Shown in pieces: positions 32,449-44,680 of a stretch of DNA of 64,000 nt (position 1 is the stretch's first letter; the number at the start of each line of letters is the position of its first letter). The stretch lies in NCBI RefSeq assembly GCF_902806685.2, contig NC_048545.1, positions 4,699,852 through 4,763,851 on the forward strand, in the 5' to 3' direction. This DNA comes from Maniola hyperantus (lineage: Eukaryota > Arthropoda > Insecta > Lepidoptera > Nymphalidae). The notes beneath the pieces are model-generated. The model saw only the letters and a program-made list of their open reading frames with translations. It was not told where the DNA came from and ran no database searches. The translations under genes were made by a program, and so were the position numbers.

Positions 32449-32630
32449 CAGTACGCGTAGTAGAAAATAATGTACCTCGAACTTTAGAAAAAGATAGCAG
32501 TTTTGTAGAGCATTGTCTTTGTCGTTGAAACCGACAAAACGTCACATAGGTATGAGAGACAGCGACAATGCTCTACAAAGCCGAAACCTCATTCTAAAGG
32601 TCGTTGTACATTATTTTCTGCCGCGTACTG
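32449..32630. mobile_element. 182-bp MITE, CAGTACGCG termini, TA duplication
   Basis: Second full copy of the 20377 element: right end TTATTTTCTGCCGCGTACTG is identical to that copy, and TA flanks both sides (32447-32448, 32631-32632). An internal inverted pair around GTCGTTGAAACCGACAAAAC is visible. Confidence 0.85.
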
Positions 32631-32755
32631 TATTTGGCATAGTCCGAAGATCATGCGAATACATAACAGTTTTTTTCATTCATTGCACAACCACGTGTCT
32701 TCTTCTTCTTCTTCTTCTTATATTCACAGAGAATAATGAGATAATGCCGCGAGAG

Positions 32756-32950
32756 ACTTTTGAGAACACACTTTTGAGAACATTATGGGAATTTCCCAGG
32801 CATGCAGGTTTCGTCACGATTTTTCCTTCAATGTTAAAGCAAATGATATTTATTTGCATAAAACGCACACAGAGGTGCGTGCCCGAGATCGAACCCCGGA
32901 CACGCTAAAGGTTGGTCGACGTTTTAACCACAAGGCTACCACTGCTTTTT
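32756..32950 (-). mobile_element. tRNA-derived SINE (family 1), 3' truncated
   Basis: The minus-strand head GCAGTGGTAGCCTTGTGGTT and 'GGGGTTCGATCTCGGGC' mark boxes A and B. The body runs to 'CATAATGTTCTCAAAAGTG' and stops, losing the 3' third. Confidence 0.75.
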
Positions 32951-33449
32951 GAAACGATGGATCATATCAATATAATATGTAGATACCTAGTTATGTGTTT
33001 AGGTGAAGAACTTTTAAGGTTTCAAACGCTTAATGTTTATTCATGTGAAGGCTTCTTGCCGAGTCTTCCTTCAATGAGATTGATTTCTATTGAATTCAAT
33101 TCTATTGAATTGAATTTTGAACCAATGGATATTTATAGTTTGTCGTAAAATAGAACATATAATTGAGTGCCATGTCTGTACGAATAAAGGCGTTGGGACA
33201 TGTACCCTATTTGAAATGCACATCCTTATAAGACTCTGGTTTCGAGACCCAGACTTGTATATTTTTTGTGATACTCTATATATTGGTATCAGCACAGTAT
33301 AAAGAGAGACACAGTAGTCCGATGCCTTTGATCTCGTGATAAATGACAACCACGACCACATTCAGCACAAGGCCCTAACTACGTAGGCCAGTTCGGGTCG
33401 CTCCTTCGTTCCGCACTAATTACATATAGGTTCCTACCGCACAATCCGG

Positions 33450-33655
33450 TATTTGACAACTAGTCAAATCAGTAACTTTTTATCAAACGTCAAAACGCGC
33501 GCTTAGTATGCGAAATTCTATGAAATGCCGGTATGTGACGTCACAATCATTTGACGTGCTTTTCTAGTTTAATCGATAATAAACTTAAAATGGTTGTCAC
33601 ACATAAAACTAACAAAGGATGTGGATTTTACATATTTTGGAAGACACTATATTTA
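33450..33655 (+). repeat. dispersed repeat shared with 25634-25818
   Basis: 'TATTTGACAACTAGTCAAAT', 'TTTCTAGTTTAATCGATAAT' and 'GGATTTTACATATTTTGGAA' follow the same order as the inverted copy near 25.7 kb. A 20-bp insertion-like segment (ATGGTTGTCACACATAAAAC) distinguishes it. Confidence 0.7.
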
Positions 33656-33659
33656 ATAA

Positions 33660-35005
33660 TCACTGATAAATAATTTATTTTTGACATAGTCAAAAACCGT
33701 ACCTATTGCTGTCTAGACAGCTTCGTCGAACCTCTGTACGTACCTTACTCTACCTTACTCTGTGGTGTCGGGCACATACTGGTATTGGTAAATTAACATT
33801 GCTAGCACAACCTTAGAGCTAGTCCAAATAAAAGTTATTTAGGCGTAATAAGTAACTGCCAAGGTATTTAACTTGATAATCCGCGCTATTTTTTAATTAC
33901 AACAATTCTATTTTAAAGTTCGTTAAGCTTTTAAGGTTATCTGTCATTTCGTAATAGTTTTACTTTGATCGGTTTTTACTTGAATTTATTGCCGTAAAAT
34001 ATTTTCCTATTAAGTACTTACTTAGGTACCTAATATAGCGTTCGTATTATAAGGCGTTTTTTTACTTGTGTGCATAAATGGTCATGTTTCCTCATTTAAT
34101 TTAGTTTTATTGCATTATTGGTTTGAGATCCACGTGGATTTAGGGCTTGAAAATACCGCATAAACTCATTGATTTTCCGAGATAAAAAGTAGCCTTAGTC
34201 ACTCTCCAGATCTTTAAGAGCTGCTTCACAAAGTTTAAAAACAAACGACCAAGTGCGAGTCAGGCTCGCGCACTGAGGGTTCCGTACCTACCACAGTCGT
34301 ATTTTTTCGATATTTTGCACGATAATTCAAAAACAGATGTGCATTGTCATATACAACGAGCCAGTTTGAATTTGAGTTATCTATTGGTGGAATAGAAATA
34401 GAAAGATTATTTATTCAAACAAATTTTACAAGTGCTTCTGAATCGTCAAATGAATCTATCCCTGGTTCTACCAAGAAGGACCAACAAGAAACTTAGTGGT
34501 TGCTCTTTTCAAATAATATATACTTACCATGAACATTGTACCTATAATTAATTGCAGATCCGAGCATTATTAGAGCGAGATGCAAGTCAAACACACATCA
34601 CAGCATCCTATTTCTCCAGTGTTAAAAAATCTGAACGAAACAGTTTAGAAGTAGGTAATCAACTGAAACGGGCTTATAAAAAGGCCCACGTTCGTAGTGC
34701 GGTCCAATTTTAAACTACCTCAGGAATTTCGTCTGAATCAAACCGGATCGATATTATACTTACTGACCGCTGTCGAAGGTTTGCGAAATAGTTAGTGTAC
34801 GTGCGAATAAGTGTAAATATTCGAATGGATAAATACCATACCACTACCATTGAGCAGTTAGAAGTCTCATATAGTACTTAACTATTTCGACAGAATTAAA
34901 GTTGAAGATTTGGAGTTCTTAGACGATAAACGCGCATATTCATCTTCTTTTTCTTGGTTTTTCTTCGTGACGAGAACATGTCCAATACAGAAAGATGCAT
35001 CTAGT
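33660..35005. other. intergenic, repeat scraps only
   Basis: Contains a type A scrap (34125-34220, minus) next to a type C scrap (34242-34340, plus: AAGTGCGAGTCAGGCTCGCG). Nothing else recognised. Confidence 0.45.
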
Positions 35006-35079
35006 AGTCATCATCCGCATTCTTTGTATAAGAACTTCTAGAAGTAGAAGTTCTTATACAAAGAATACGGATGAGGACT
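35006..35079. repeat. 35-bp inverted repeat, 4-base loop
   Basis: Arms 35006-35040 and 35045-35079 pair at 33 of 35 positions around the loop GAAG; the innermost 22 bp are perfect (TAGAAGTTCTTATACAAAGA...). Confidence 0.9.
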
Positions 35080-35119
35080 AGTAGTCATATCATCGTGAAT
35101 TTTTATCAAACGTCGAAAC

Positions 35120-35285
35120 GCTCGAAAACATCGTGAGGAAACCTGCATGCCTGCATGCCATGCTTCTGTTAAGTCTGCCAATTTGTACTTGGCTAGCGTG
35201 GGAGACTCTGACTCTCAGTCACTCTGAGAAAAGACCCGTGCTTTGTAGTCAGCGGGCGATGGATTTATCATGATGATGATGACAC
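35120..35285 (+). mobile_element. tRNA-derived SINE (family 1), 3' fragment
   Basis: 'AACATCGTGAGGAAACCTGC', 'CTGCCAATTTGTACTTGGC' and 'GACCCGTGCTTTGTAGTCAG' then ATCATGATGATGATG. The tRNA head and part of the body are missing. Confidence 0.75.
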
Positions 35286-35289
35286 ACTA

Positions 35290-35904
35290 ATCATGTAGTT
35301 TTTACCATATCAGTATAAACCGCGTCTAATGCTTGTAACAAGACTCGCCGGCAATTGCGTCAGTTCCGCAGGCAGACCATTGATAAATAATACCATGTAG
35401 TGCTCGAAGGCTAAATTCTCACGGCATCGTATTAAGGAAGGTTAAAGTCGAAGTACCTAATTGCGACTTTGAAGATTACGTAATACTTTTACTTTTAAGC
35501 CGCAAATATTCCAAGCCTGCACGAGAAACTTGATACCACGCCAAAATTGTACTCAGATCTCAATTTCGAAGGTAGTCGCTTTATCGCTTCTCGGTCATCA
35601 TGTTAGTCAAAGAGACGATTGTAATAGTTTACATTACACCAAGTCGAATAGTAATGAGGTTTTGGAATATTGACATATTCGTATTTTGCATGGAATATGT
35701 GCCTACCTCCATTTATAATCCCTATTATTCCTCCATAGGATGAATCCCTATCATTATGGGATTAATGGGAGCAACTTTCCCACATCAATGAAAAATAAGA
35801 TGCCAAAATATCGTTTTGGTTTCATAATAACTTCTATTATATAAGTAGGTAGGTAGTAAGTACACTTCAGATGATTTGCTTTAAATACACAATAATAATT
35901 TTAA
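35290..35904. other. intergenic, no gene seen
   Basis: No exon or repeat recognised. Confidence 0.4.
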
Positions 35905-36112
35905 ACTAGTTGATGCCAGCGACCTCGTCCGCGTGGATTCATGTTTTTAAAAATCCCGTGCGAACTCTTTGATTTTCCGGGATAAAAAGATCCAATGTCA
36001 CTCTCCAGGTCTTTAATTATATCTATGCAAAAAATCATGTTAATCCGTTGCTCCGTTGCGGTGTGATTACAGGACAAACCAACAAACAAACTCACTTTTG
36101 CGTTTATAATAT
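35905..36112 (-). repeat. Helitron-like dispersed repeat, type A, full length
   Basis: ACTAGTTGATGCCAGCGACC at one end and ACTCACTTTTGCGTTTATAA at the other. It is the subtype with 'GTCACTCTCCAGGTCTTTAA' shared with 8481 and 44681. Confidence 0.75.
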
Positions 36113-36294
36113 CGGTAGGTAATACCGCAAAAAATTTAATTTAAATTGTGATACTTATAACATGCAATATATATTTGTTATAATTTATTGAAAATATTAC
36201 AATAAAACTTAAAGCTAGCCTTACCTAATTACTATACAAATCATGCCTGCTTGGAATGGTGCCAAGAATACAGGCTTTTTTTATTGTTTTTTAT

Positions 36295-36535
36295 TTTATT
36301 CAGATACAAGTTAGCCCTTGACTGCAATCTCACCTGATGGTAAGTGATGATGCAGTCTAAGATGATAGCGGGCTAACCTGGAAGGGATATGACAGTTTTT
36401 TTTATTAAACCCGTACCCCTTTGGTTTCTACACGGCATTGTACCGGAACGCTAAATCGCTTGGCGGCACGGCTATGCCGGTAGGGTGGTAACTAGCCACG
36501 GCCGAAGCCTCCCACCAGACAAAAATTTCCGCGCT
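36295..36535 (-). mobile_element. tRNA-derived SINE (family 2), 3' part
   Basis: Minus copy: 'CAAGTTAGCCCTTGACTGC', 'GGTTTCTACACGGCATTGTA', 'CTAAATCGCTTGGCGGCACG', 'GGTAGGGTGGTAACTAGCC'. The tRNA-like head is not evident. Confidence 0.75.
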
Positions 36536-36539
36536 GGAC

Positions 36540-38380
36540 AGCCAGCGAGGCTGATCTGTTGTGCAAAAAATGAGCCAGCCCTTTTGTCACCAGAGGCTAT
36601 TAAACGCGGTGAAATGTCTCGTTAACATTTTTTTGCACTAAGACTCCATGGTAACAGGGCACAGGGTATCCACGGCAAACGGAACCAAAATGTAAACCTC
36701 TATAGTAGAGACATACTTGCGTCGCTTCAGCCATATCTGCTGTTGCATTTCATTATGATTAAACTGTTTTTAGTGGTTAATTTCACATTAGAGTATTTTT
36801 CGTGGCCTCTCAGTCTACACGATTACCAAAAGCAAAACTGTTTCATTTCCATTTTACGAGAGACAATCTTGCTCATGTTTGGAACTGCTTAAGTGCTCAG
36901 AAGGAAAGACGAGCATAACAAAAGGTTCTTAAGTCTTGACCCTCGCTGGGTTCATCTTGCATAACATCGACGTTCTTGCTTATTAGTACGTTACTTACTG
37001 TTTCACAATTTAAATATTCTCTTGCTCAAAGCGATTGCAGAAAATGGACCAATAAAAATAAGTATAACAAAAAACGACTGCTGACGTAAATTTGGACGCT
37101 ACCATTTTCCTTGCCAAGTGTAAGTAACTAAGTACCTCGTTACTTTGTGTACCTAATAATGAATTTGTACATTGATGTTGCCGTTTTGTTTGTATTTTGA
37201 TCCAAATACTTTGACCAAAGTAAGTTTCATTTGAAACTGATGATGATAATATAAAAGTAAGCGATGAAGACACTTTGGAATGTTTTGAAATGAAATGAAT
37301 TTATTTATTTCATGTAGGACAACCTGTGCCACTTATCATCGGAAATCAGATTCTACTGAGACTAGCGGGCAAGATATTAAAGTAGTTGCTCTTTTAAAAA
37401 AAACAAAATGTTGCAAAAATTAAGACATAAAAGGAAAAGATGACTGACTGACTGACCGATCTATAAACGTGCAGCTTAAACTACTGAACAGATTGTGCTA
37501 AAATAAATAAGTACAATTTTGCTAACCGTACAAAATTTAATCAAGTTTGCGTTATCGACTTCACTGGTTTAGTGGTTATTAATAATTTCGGCATTATTTA
37601 AATCCAAGTCATTTCCATTTTTGGCACGTAAAGTGCGAAACTTCAATACTTGTTACTGTTATTTAATTGGGTTATTAATTTTCAAACAGCTCTCACAGTT
37701 ATTTAACTATGAGCAAACAATCCGCCTACGTATGTAAATAGGTATTTAAAACTTGCACAAACTCTAATAGCAATACCGTTTATCATTTCATTATTATAAT
37801 AGATGTTTTTGCAATTCATATTGCGGATTGCACCACACGGGCTATCTTTACTGCTGAGAAAAAATCTAACAAAAACTATTAAGTATCACGTAAAAAACAA
37901 AGGCAGCATTACCTAAAGCTATACCTATTCGGACATGCGTTGCGGTTGCTCGCAACACAATAAAATCACTTATCGCAGACAAATTATTAGTTTTACATAA
38001 TTATATGGTCGATGCAATCTATTACTGCAAAAGAAAAAAATATCTGAAAGTGCTGAAAGTAAAATTATCTCGGATGTAAAAGTTAGGACCGTAGGTTGCG
38101 TTACTATCGGGTTTTTTGAATGCATACCTACCTCTGTTTTAGAGATTGTTACGACTCAGGAACCAGACAGTCTTTACCTTGTCATCAAAACACAAGGGTC
38201 CGTGAAGCTTTTACGTAATTAATACTCCATCAATGCGCACGAAATGTTTGGCTTCCTCATTTCTAATGTTATCCGCCAAGGTACGCCAATCCTTCTCACG
38301 TCCGTCTTTATTGATACAACGCTTTTGAGGCTTCGATCCGCCTACTTATTTATCGTAGAACTATAATAATTAATTAATGA
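36540..38380. other. intergenic, no gene seen
   Basis: Only a type B 5' scrap at about 37425-37510 (GATGACTGACTGACTGACCG) is recognised. Confidence 0.4.
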
Positions 38381-38388
38381 ATTTATCC

Positions 38389-38430
<42 letters not shown>

Positions 38431-38783
38431 CTGTCAAGAAACCTACAGGGTACTTTCCGTTGACCTAGAATCATGAAATTTGGCAGGAAGGTGGGTCTTA
38501 TAGCTGGCATTAGGGGGAAATCTGAAAACCGTGAATTTGTGGTTACATCACACAAAAAAAAATTTGTGGTCATAAACTAATAATTAGTATTTTCAATTTT
38601 CGAAGTAAGATAACTATATCAAGTGGGGTATCATATGAAAGGTCTTCACTTGTGCATTCTAAAACTGATTTTTATTTATTTTTATGCATCATAGTTTTTG
38701 AGTTATCATGCAAAATGTCGAAAAAATACGACTGAATTACGGAACCCTCGTTGCGCGAGCCTGACTCGCGCTTGGCCGGTTTT
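38381..38783 (-). repeat. dispersed repeat type C with (CTGT)n tract
   Basis: Tract at about 38390-38432; then 'GTTGACCTAGAATCATGAAA', 'TATCATATGAAAGGTCTTC' and the end 'TGACTCGCGCTTGGCCGG'. It lacks the outermost GGTTCCG end, being joined to unrelated AT-rich DNA at the tract. It closely resembles 11583-12028. Confidence 0.8.
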
Positions 38784-40592
38784 TGTTTTACAGACTATTT
38801 GTTAATTTTATCGATCGTCTGTGATAGCCAGAAGGCTATTCTTATTTCTTTTTCTGTATAGTAAAAGTTGTTTTTATAAATTATTTATTTTAAATTAAAA
38901 AAATCATCATGAATATTGAAACCTTGAAATAAGATTAGCGAAATCAAAAAATATTTGAACGTCGCGTCATTATAAAAGTCGTCAGTAAACTTTAGAGATT
39001 TTTAAAATATTTTTTTATAATTAACAAATTGATATCGTAGAGCTTTTAAATCTTGCAAACTTTGTTGATTCGCAAATTTATAAAGTATTTTTTGACAATT
39101 TCTTTGGTCTGAATAATTTGGCTCGGTTATAGAACTACGGTTGTGCAAGAGCATTGTCTCACGCGGCCCATCTCGTAGCTATCTCACATTTTATTGTGGC
39201 TATCTGAACAATGCCCGTGTACACGTGAACGTGATGTCATCAAGTAGTTCGCTAACTTCGTTGAGCAAATAATGGTTATGCAAAAAGCTGCTAAATGTAG
39301 GAAATGTCTACGCTCCAGTTTCGAAGATTCATCACAATGATACATCCTTAATTACTGAATTAACTAGTTAACGGCTATTAATATAACAAAGTTTTAAGGT
39401 TCCGCATTAATAGAATGGAGCTATTTTTTTATAGTGTTCCCACACTATAAACTAGAGCTTTATCCTGCGTCTTCGTGGTTTTAAGTTTATTAAGATTTAA
39501 TAGTTACTAACTACTTATTACTACATAAAGAAGCGAAAAAATGACTAACTACTAGTTAGTCATTTTTTGTGGTAATAAAGAGAACTGACATGCAAAATTT
39601 CAAGTTACTAGAGACCCAGCAGTTCAAGTTTTGATTGTGCCAACTAGGCCAACTTGTTAGATTCTCCTAATATAGTATACCTAGACTACAGATAAATAGG
39701 TAATGGGTTGGTAGACTGGTACCTACCATCTTTGCAAATCTTTTGTACATTGGCCAGACATGATTTTGTACGAATATTTTGTAGAGCATCATTAAAAAAG
39801 CACTTACAAATAACAAGCTTTCGCACTATTTCTAAGATTCTGAGATTATTATTTAAAAGTTGTAACTTCCAGTTTTGTCAGAATCGAAACATGTTATTCG
39901 ACTACAACTTTCAATTAGGTGTGCCAACACAGCACAATGTAAGTACTCTCTATGAAACAACGAACCAACATTTCAACTTTGCGTAGCCAATCGAAAATAT
40001 AACTAGTGATGACAACAATCAGAAAGTAAAGACTATAACAAAGTAGCAATCCTCATTTGCGCTTATAGCTCATAAATTTTTTGCTGGATATCAATGCTAT
40101 TCTGTGCGATTTTCTCCATCATTGAGAACATTTTAAGAGAAAGTACAAAGGTGGATATATTAAACATATGGAACACATTCAGTCTAGGTATATAATGGAT
40201 AAGCCCACGCTAAGTATAGGTTATATTGAACGTGTAAGAAAACACGTTTAGGTGCCTACATAATATATCTACTACAAAGTACGTGTATATCATTTGCCAA
40301 TAATATGAAAATTCTTAGTTGCTTTTTAGAACTCCTTTAGGTACGTTTATGTCGTGGTATCCTGACGTAATTATACGACACAAAAAGTAATAAAATCAGG
40401 TGATTATTTTCAAGCATTCAGCAACCTTCGAATGCACCGGGTACCGTATTGGTATGTGATTAACCCTTCTGATTCAGATTTTAGCGTTTTCAAACTATGG
40501 ACCTTTTAATCTTATAAAAATATAAAGCATTTTATATTGAACTGACTTTGTTTTCTATAATTTTTAGTATTAAAATTAATATTATGACATCA
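38784..40592. other. intergenic, no gene seen
   Basis: No exon is supported. It contains a 15-bp short-loop inverted repeat (39536-39568). The open frame at 39708-39986 has no coding or splice support. Confidence 0.4.
39536..39568. repeat. perfect 15-bp inverted repeat, 3-base loop
   Basis: AAAAAATGACTAACT, loop ACT, then the exact reverse complement. Confidence 0.85.
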
Positions 40593-40792
40593 ACTAGCTT
40601 ATCCCCGCGACATCGTCCGCGTGGACTACACAAATTTCAAACCCCTATTTCACCCCCTTAGAGGTTGAATTTTCAAAAACCTTTTCTTAACGGACGTGTA
40701 CGTCATAACAGCTATCTGCAGCCCGATCCGTCCAGTAGTTTGAGCTGTGCTTTGATATATCAGTCAGTCACCTTTTCCTCTTATATATTTTG
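40593..40792 (-). repeat. dispersed repeat type B
   Basis: ACTAGCTTATCCCCGCGACA, 'TTCACCCCCTTAGAGGTTG', 'GATCCGTCCAGTAGTTTGAG', ending in CAGTCAGTCACCTTTTCC. Confidence 0.75.
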
Positions 40793-40914
40793 ATAACGTC
40801 GAACACGTGGGACACCACCGGACATTTGAAATTTTTAAGACATCTTGTAGGTATACGTCGGTTTTCTTTCTAGAAAATCTTCTTACACTTAAGTTTACTT
40901 TCCAGATACATAAA

Positions 40915-40950
40915 TAACTCGATTGCCATTTCGACCTGTAGCGTACCTAC
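40915..40950. mobile_element. GC-rich palindromic MITE, terminal scrap
   Basis: CGATTGCCATTTCGACCTGT then AGCGTACCTACTATA matches the right terminus and flank of the family seen at 31737. Confidence 0.5.
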
Positions 40951-40959
40951 TATATTTAC

Positions 40960-41607
40960 TTTTACTTTTTATAGGTATTTTTTTGTTATTTTGTATTATT
41001 AAAGAAAAAAGACCTAAATACCTTTGGGCTTTCAATGTACCTAAGTGAACGGCCACGTTCGTTAAAAAACTGCATTCTGAGGCGGGTTAATTCAAATGAC
41101 TCTTACACAAACAGGGCGCAAGTAGACCGAGGTCGATATACTCGTATATTAGGCTCTTAAGCGTCGATTTGTCTTATCAAGCCTGTCGCAATCTTTGTAG
41201 CTCCTGGCTATCATTAATTATGAAATCAATAAGCTAACGAACATTCCACGCCCTAAACGTTATTCAACTATTTGCTCAATTAGATTTTTTTTAAGGAGGT
41301 ATTTAATAATTAAATCATCAACAAATCAATTCGCATCGGATTCTTATAAGCATAACTATAGCATTAGTTACAAATTAAACGCAGTCTTTGCGTGCATTTA
41401 GATTTAAATGGTAAGTAGCTTTGTGCTTATATGTAGACTTATTAAAAACTAGAAATTGCTCACTAAAGAAATTAAGTCGGTTGTGAAAACATTAAAATAA
41501 ATGTTTATCTATATAGTCAAATCGTACCTACCTATCCCCACTTACCGAATTTTGACTATTGTTACTATGTCAGCTTGTAGGATTGAAATATCGTTACCCG
41601 AGTTATC
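40960..41607. other. intergenic, no gene seen
   Basis: AT-rich; nothing recognised. Confidence 0.4.
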
Positions 41608-41847
41608 TAAATATACAAAAGGAAAAGGTGACTGACTTACTGACTGATCTATCTACGTACAGCTCAAACTACTGGACGGATCTGGCTGAAATTTAAATGC
41701 AGATAGCTATTATGACGTAGGCGTCCGCTAAGAAAGGATGATTTTTGCTAGGTTAACGGGAAATACCTACCGTACGTATCTTGACAGACAGACAACAAAG
41801 TGATCTAAGGGTTCCTTTTTTCCTTTGAAGGTAAGGAACCCTAAAAA
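41608..41847 (+). repeat. type B / type C junction repeat
   Basis: Type B from ACAAAAGGAAAAGGTGACTG to 'CCGCTAAGAAAGGATGATTT' runs straight into the 3' part of type C ('TAGGTTAACGGGAAATACC', 'GACAGACAGACAACAAAGTG', 'GGTAAGGAACCCTAAA') at about 41748. Both parts are in the same orientation. Confidence 0.7.
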
Positions 41848-41849
41848 AT

Positions 41850-42275
41850 AATAAATGTTTTCAGAATGTTTCCCTTTCCATTTTGAAAAAAAATAGAATG
41901 ACTTTATAAAACATTATTTTTGTATACTTGTAGTTTGAATTGGCGAAAGAAGGTGCGTATGGCCTCACTGCCAAATAAATAAGAATGTATACAAAAAATC
42001 CAATAACACATCGTCTGTTACAAAACTGACCTAGTTTCATGAAGTAATTAAGCTCAGACGACTTGTTAAACAATAAACACGTGTTAGGACATTCAAGGCT
42101 CATATTATGGGTAGTTCATTTAATGCAAGCAAGCAGACATGCTTTAAAGACAGTGGACTGTGGAGGCGCCAAATTTGGGAGTTTCCGTGAGACACGGCGC
42201 TGTTTAGTTATCAAAGAATTTTCTTTAACCTCTTTTAAGTCAACTTTTTTTTTATTTTTATTTATACACTAAATA
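41850..42275. other. intergenic, no gene seen
   Basis: Two opposed open frames here have no splice or coding support. Confidence 0.4.
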
Positions 42276-42811
42276 TATCTATATATATAAAATTCAAAGT
42301 CCTGACTAACTGACTGACATATATATCAACGCACAGCCTAAACCGCTGGTCCTAGAGGCATGAAATTTGGAGGGTCTATTCTTTGTAAAGAGTAGGTATC
42401 CACTAAGAAAGGATTTTTCGAAATTCCACCCCTAAGTGGGTTAAATGGGGGATGGAAGTTTGTATGAAAGTCCGTCATTTTTCAAGTTATTTGCATGAAA
42501 ATTGGTATTTGGGTTTTCGGTCACAAATGAAAAAATATGTGTTTCAGGATTTTTGGAAAATCGGCCCATAAGGGTGGTAAAATAGGTTATGAAAGTTTGT
42601 ATGGAAAAGTTTTAATTATTGGTATTATTAACTTGAAATTTGGAAGGTAGGTTCTAGAGGTAGGTGAAAGCTAAGATTTTACGAAAATCTTACGGGTCTA
42701 AAGGAGTAAAATGAGGGTTAAAGGTTAAAATAAAGTCCTATGTTTTTGTCAAAAAAAATGCCATTTGTTTCCTGTAGGCCACGCAGGCGAAGCCGCGAGC
42801 AGAAGCTAGTT
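42276..42811 (+). repeat. long type-B-like dispersed repeat
   Basis: Starts TATCTATATATATAAAATTC, carries CTGACTAACTGACTGAC and 'ATCAACGCACAGCCTAAACC', and ends 'GCAGGCGAAGCCGCGAGCAG' then AAGCTAGTTTT. At 536 bp it is longer than the other copies and may be a more complete subfamily. Confidence 0.6.
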
Positions 42812-42869
42812 TTGATATAGATAGACTAGAGCTTGGCTGCAACAGATCTGCTGGTAGGTACGCGATGAC

Positions 42870-42897
42870 GCAACCTAAGGTATCCACCTTAGGTTGC
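42870..42897. repeat. perfect 12-bp inverted repeat, 4-base loop
   Basis: GCAACCTAAGGT, loop ATCC, then the exact reverse complement. Confidence 0.85.
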
Positions 42898-42899
42898 TC

Positions 42900-44680
42900 T
42901 TGCCTAGAAGATGCCTGTTTACTCTTGATTTGAAGGTTAATAGGAGGAAACTGTTACCGGAAGGGTGTTCTATGTTCAAGAGGTTCGAATCAGAAACGAG
43001 GTAACAAATCACTTCATGTACGTGTCCGTAGAATTTCCACTTATGACTTCCACAAAGTAGGAGTTTTCACAGAATTCACTTCAATTCAATTTTATAAATG
43101 TGTTACTTGCTTAAATATAAACAAACATTTTGTTGAAAGCAGTTTTATTTAATCAGCATAGATATTAGACTATATTTTTAAATATAATATACAGGCCAAA
43201 CGGGCCAAACAGTGTCACAACTAGTTGATTTAATTCGTTGGACATATTTTTAAATTTCAAAATACCGAATTGAACGATATAATTTTAAGATATTAGTGTC
43301 ATTTCAAATATTTTAAAAAATCCTGTATACTTTAATTAAATATACTAAGATATATTTTAATAAATTATAGCAATCTTTCAAAGCCTTCAGTATAATCATA
43401 CTGTTTTATGGTTATAGAATGTCTTAACGATCGACTACACACCTGTACGAATGCCAGTGCTATGCGCGATAATTGTTAGGTAGTAATTAAGTAGCTTTAT
43501 TAAATATCGTTCTTACTTGCGACATGCACTTTAAAATACTTGAAAAATAGAAATGCCTTGAATAATTTCAGTAAATCCTTTCGATCATTTATCACTAGCT
43601 GACTTGCTTTGTCATCTGAAGCATCTATATGAATCCAAATGTAACGTAAGTGCCTATAATATATATTTATTATTTATAGATATATTAATTTACAAATGAA
43701 ATAGATTACACATACTAAGTACATAATAACTAGATTTAGATTATAATTTCATCTTTTTTAACTTTTCCAATTAGATCATTCTATATTGTACAAATCAGTA
43801 TGCAAACGTAGAAAGTTACCTACACAAATAAAATATGTTCTATAGAGCAAATACTTATAATACTTACAAGCTAAGTAGGTCACCTACTTAGCTTATCTAT
43901 ATTATTGAGAAATTTTAAACTTAATTATGCGTGAGCAGAATCTGTAGTTATCTGATGCGATAATCAACTCGATATGAGAGCAATTAGCGATTTAAACATG
44001 CAACAAATACTTAGGTGCAACAAATAGCACTTTTTTTACGAGCGACAGCATTATATATCGTGTACATCAAACATGTGAGCAGTTGGATAATATGCGCTTT
44101 ATACGACTTAGGTACTGCCTGTAAAATCTTTAATCTATACTAATATTTTTAAAGACATACAGTTTGTAAGTTTGTTTGTAGGGGGTAATCTTGGGAACTA
44201 CTGTTTACTACTGTTACTTACACCAATAGAAAGCTGCATTATTCCTCAGTGGCAAAGGTTATATTTTATTTTCAAAAAATCATAGTTCCCCACAAAAACT
44301 GTAATAAGCTACCCGTGCGAAGCCGGGGCTGGTCGCTGGTGTTTAAATAAATGTTGCCAGATGCTGGTAAATGCAGCACGTAATCCAAATAAAAATTTAT
44401 TGAAAAAAGATAGACAAAGTAGGTACTGTTTTTGTGATGATGCTGAAACTGCAGGAGAAAATTAATTATTGAAATTCACAAAAACCTGTTACCAAAAAAT
44501 AAATTTCAGTGTACTGCAACTCGCTTTATGAATTTGTAAAAAATTGATGAAAAACTAAGTACACGAAACAAAATTTATTTCGGTTCAATCGTTTATGAAG
44601 TACCTAATAATGGTTTAATTTGGTTTTTTAAATATGCTTTTTAATGTCTTTTTTATTTACAACTACCTATTGAAAAAATA
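42900..44680. other. intergenic, no gene seen
   Basis: AT-rich. A diverged type-A-related unit may span 44130-44340 ('ATCTATACTAATATTTTTAA' to 'CCCGTGCGAAGCCGGGGCTG'). Confidence 0.4.
43868..43894. repeat. perfect 13-bp inverted repeat, 1-base loop
   Basis: AAGCTAAGTAGGT, C, then the exact reverse complement. Confidence 0.85.
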
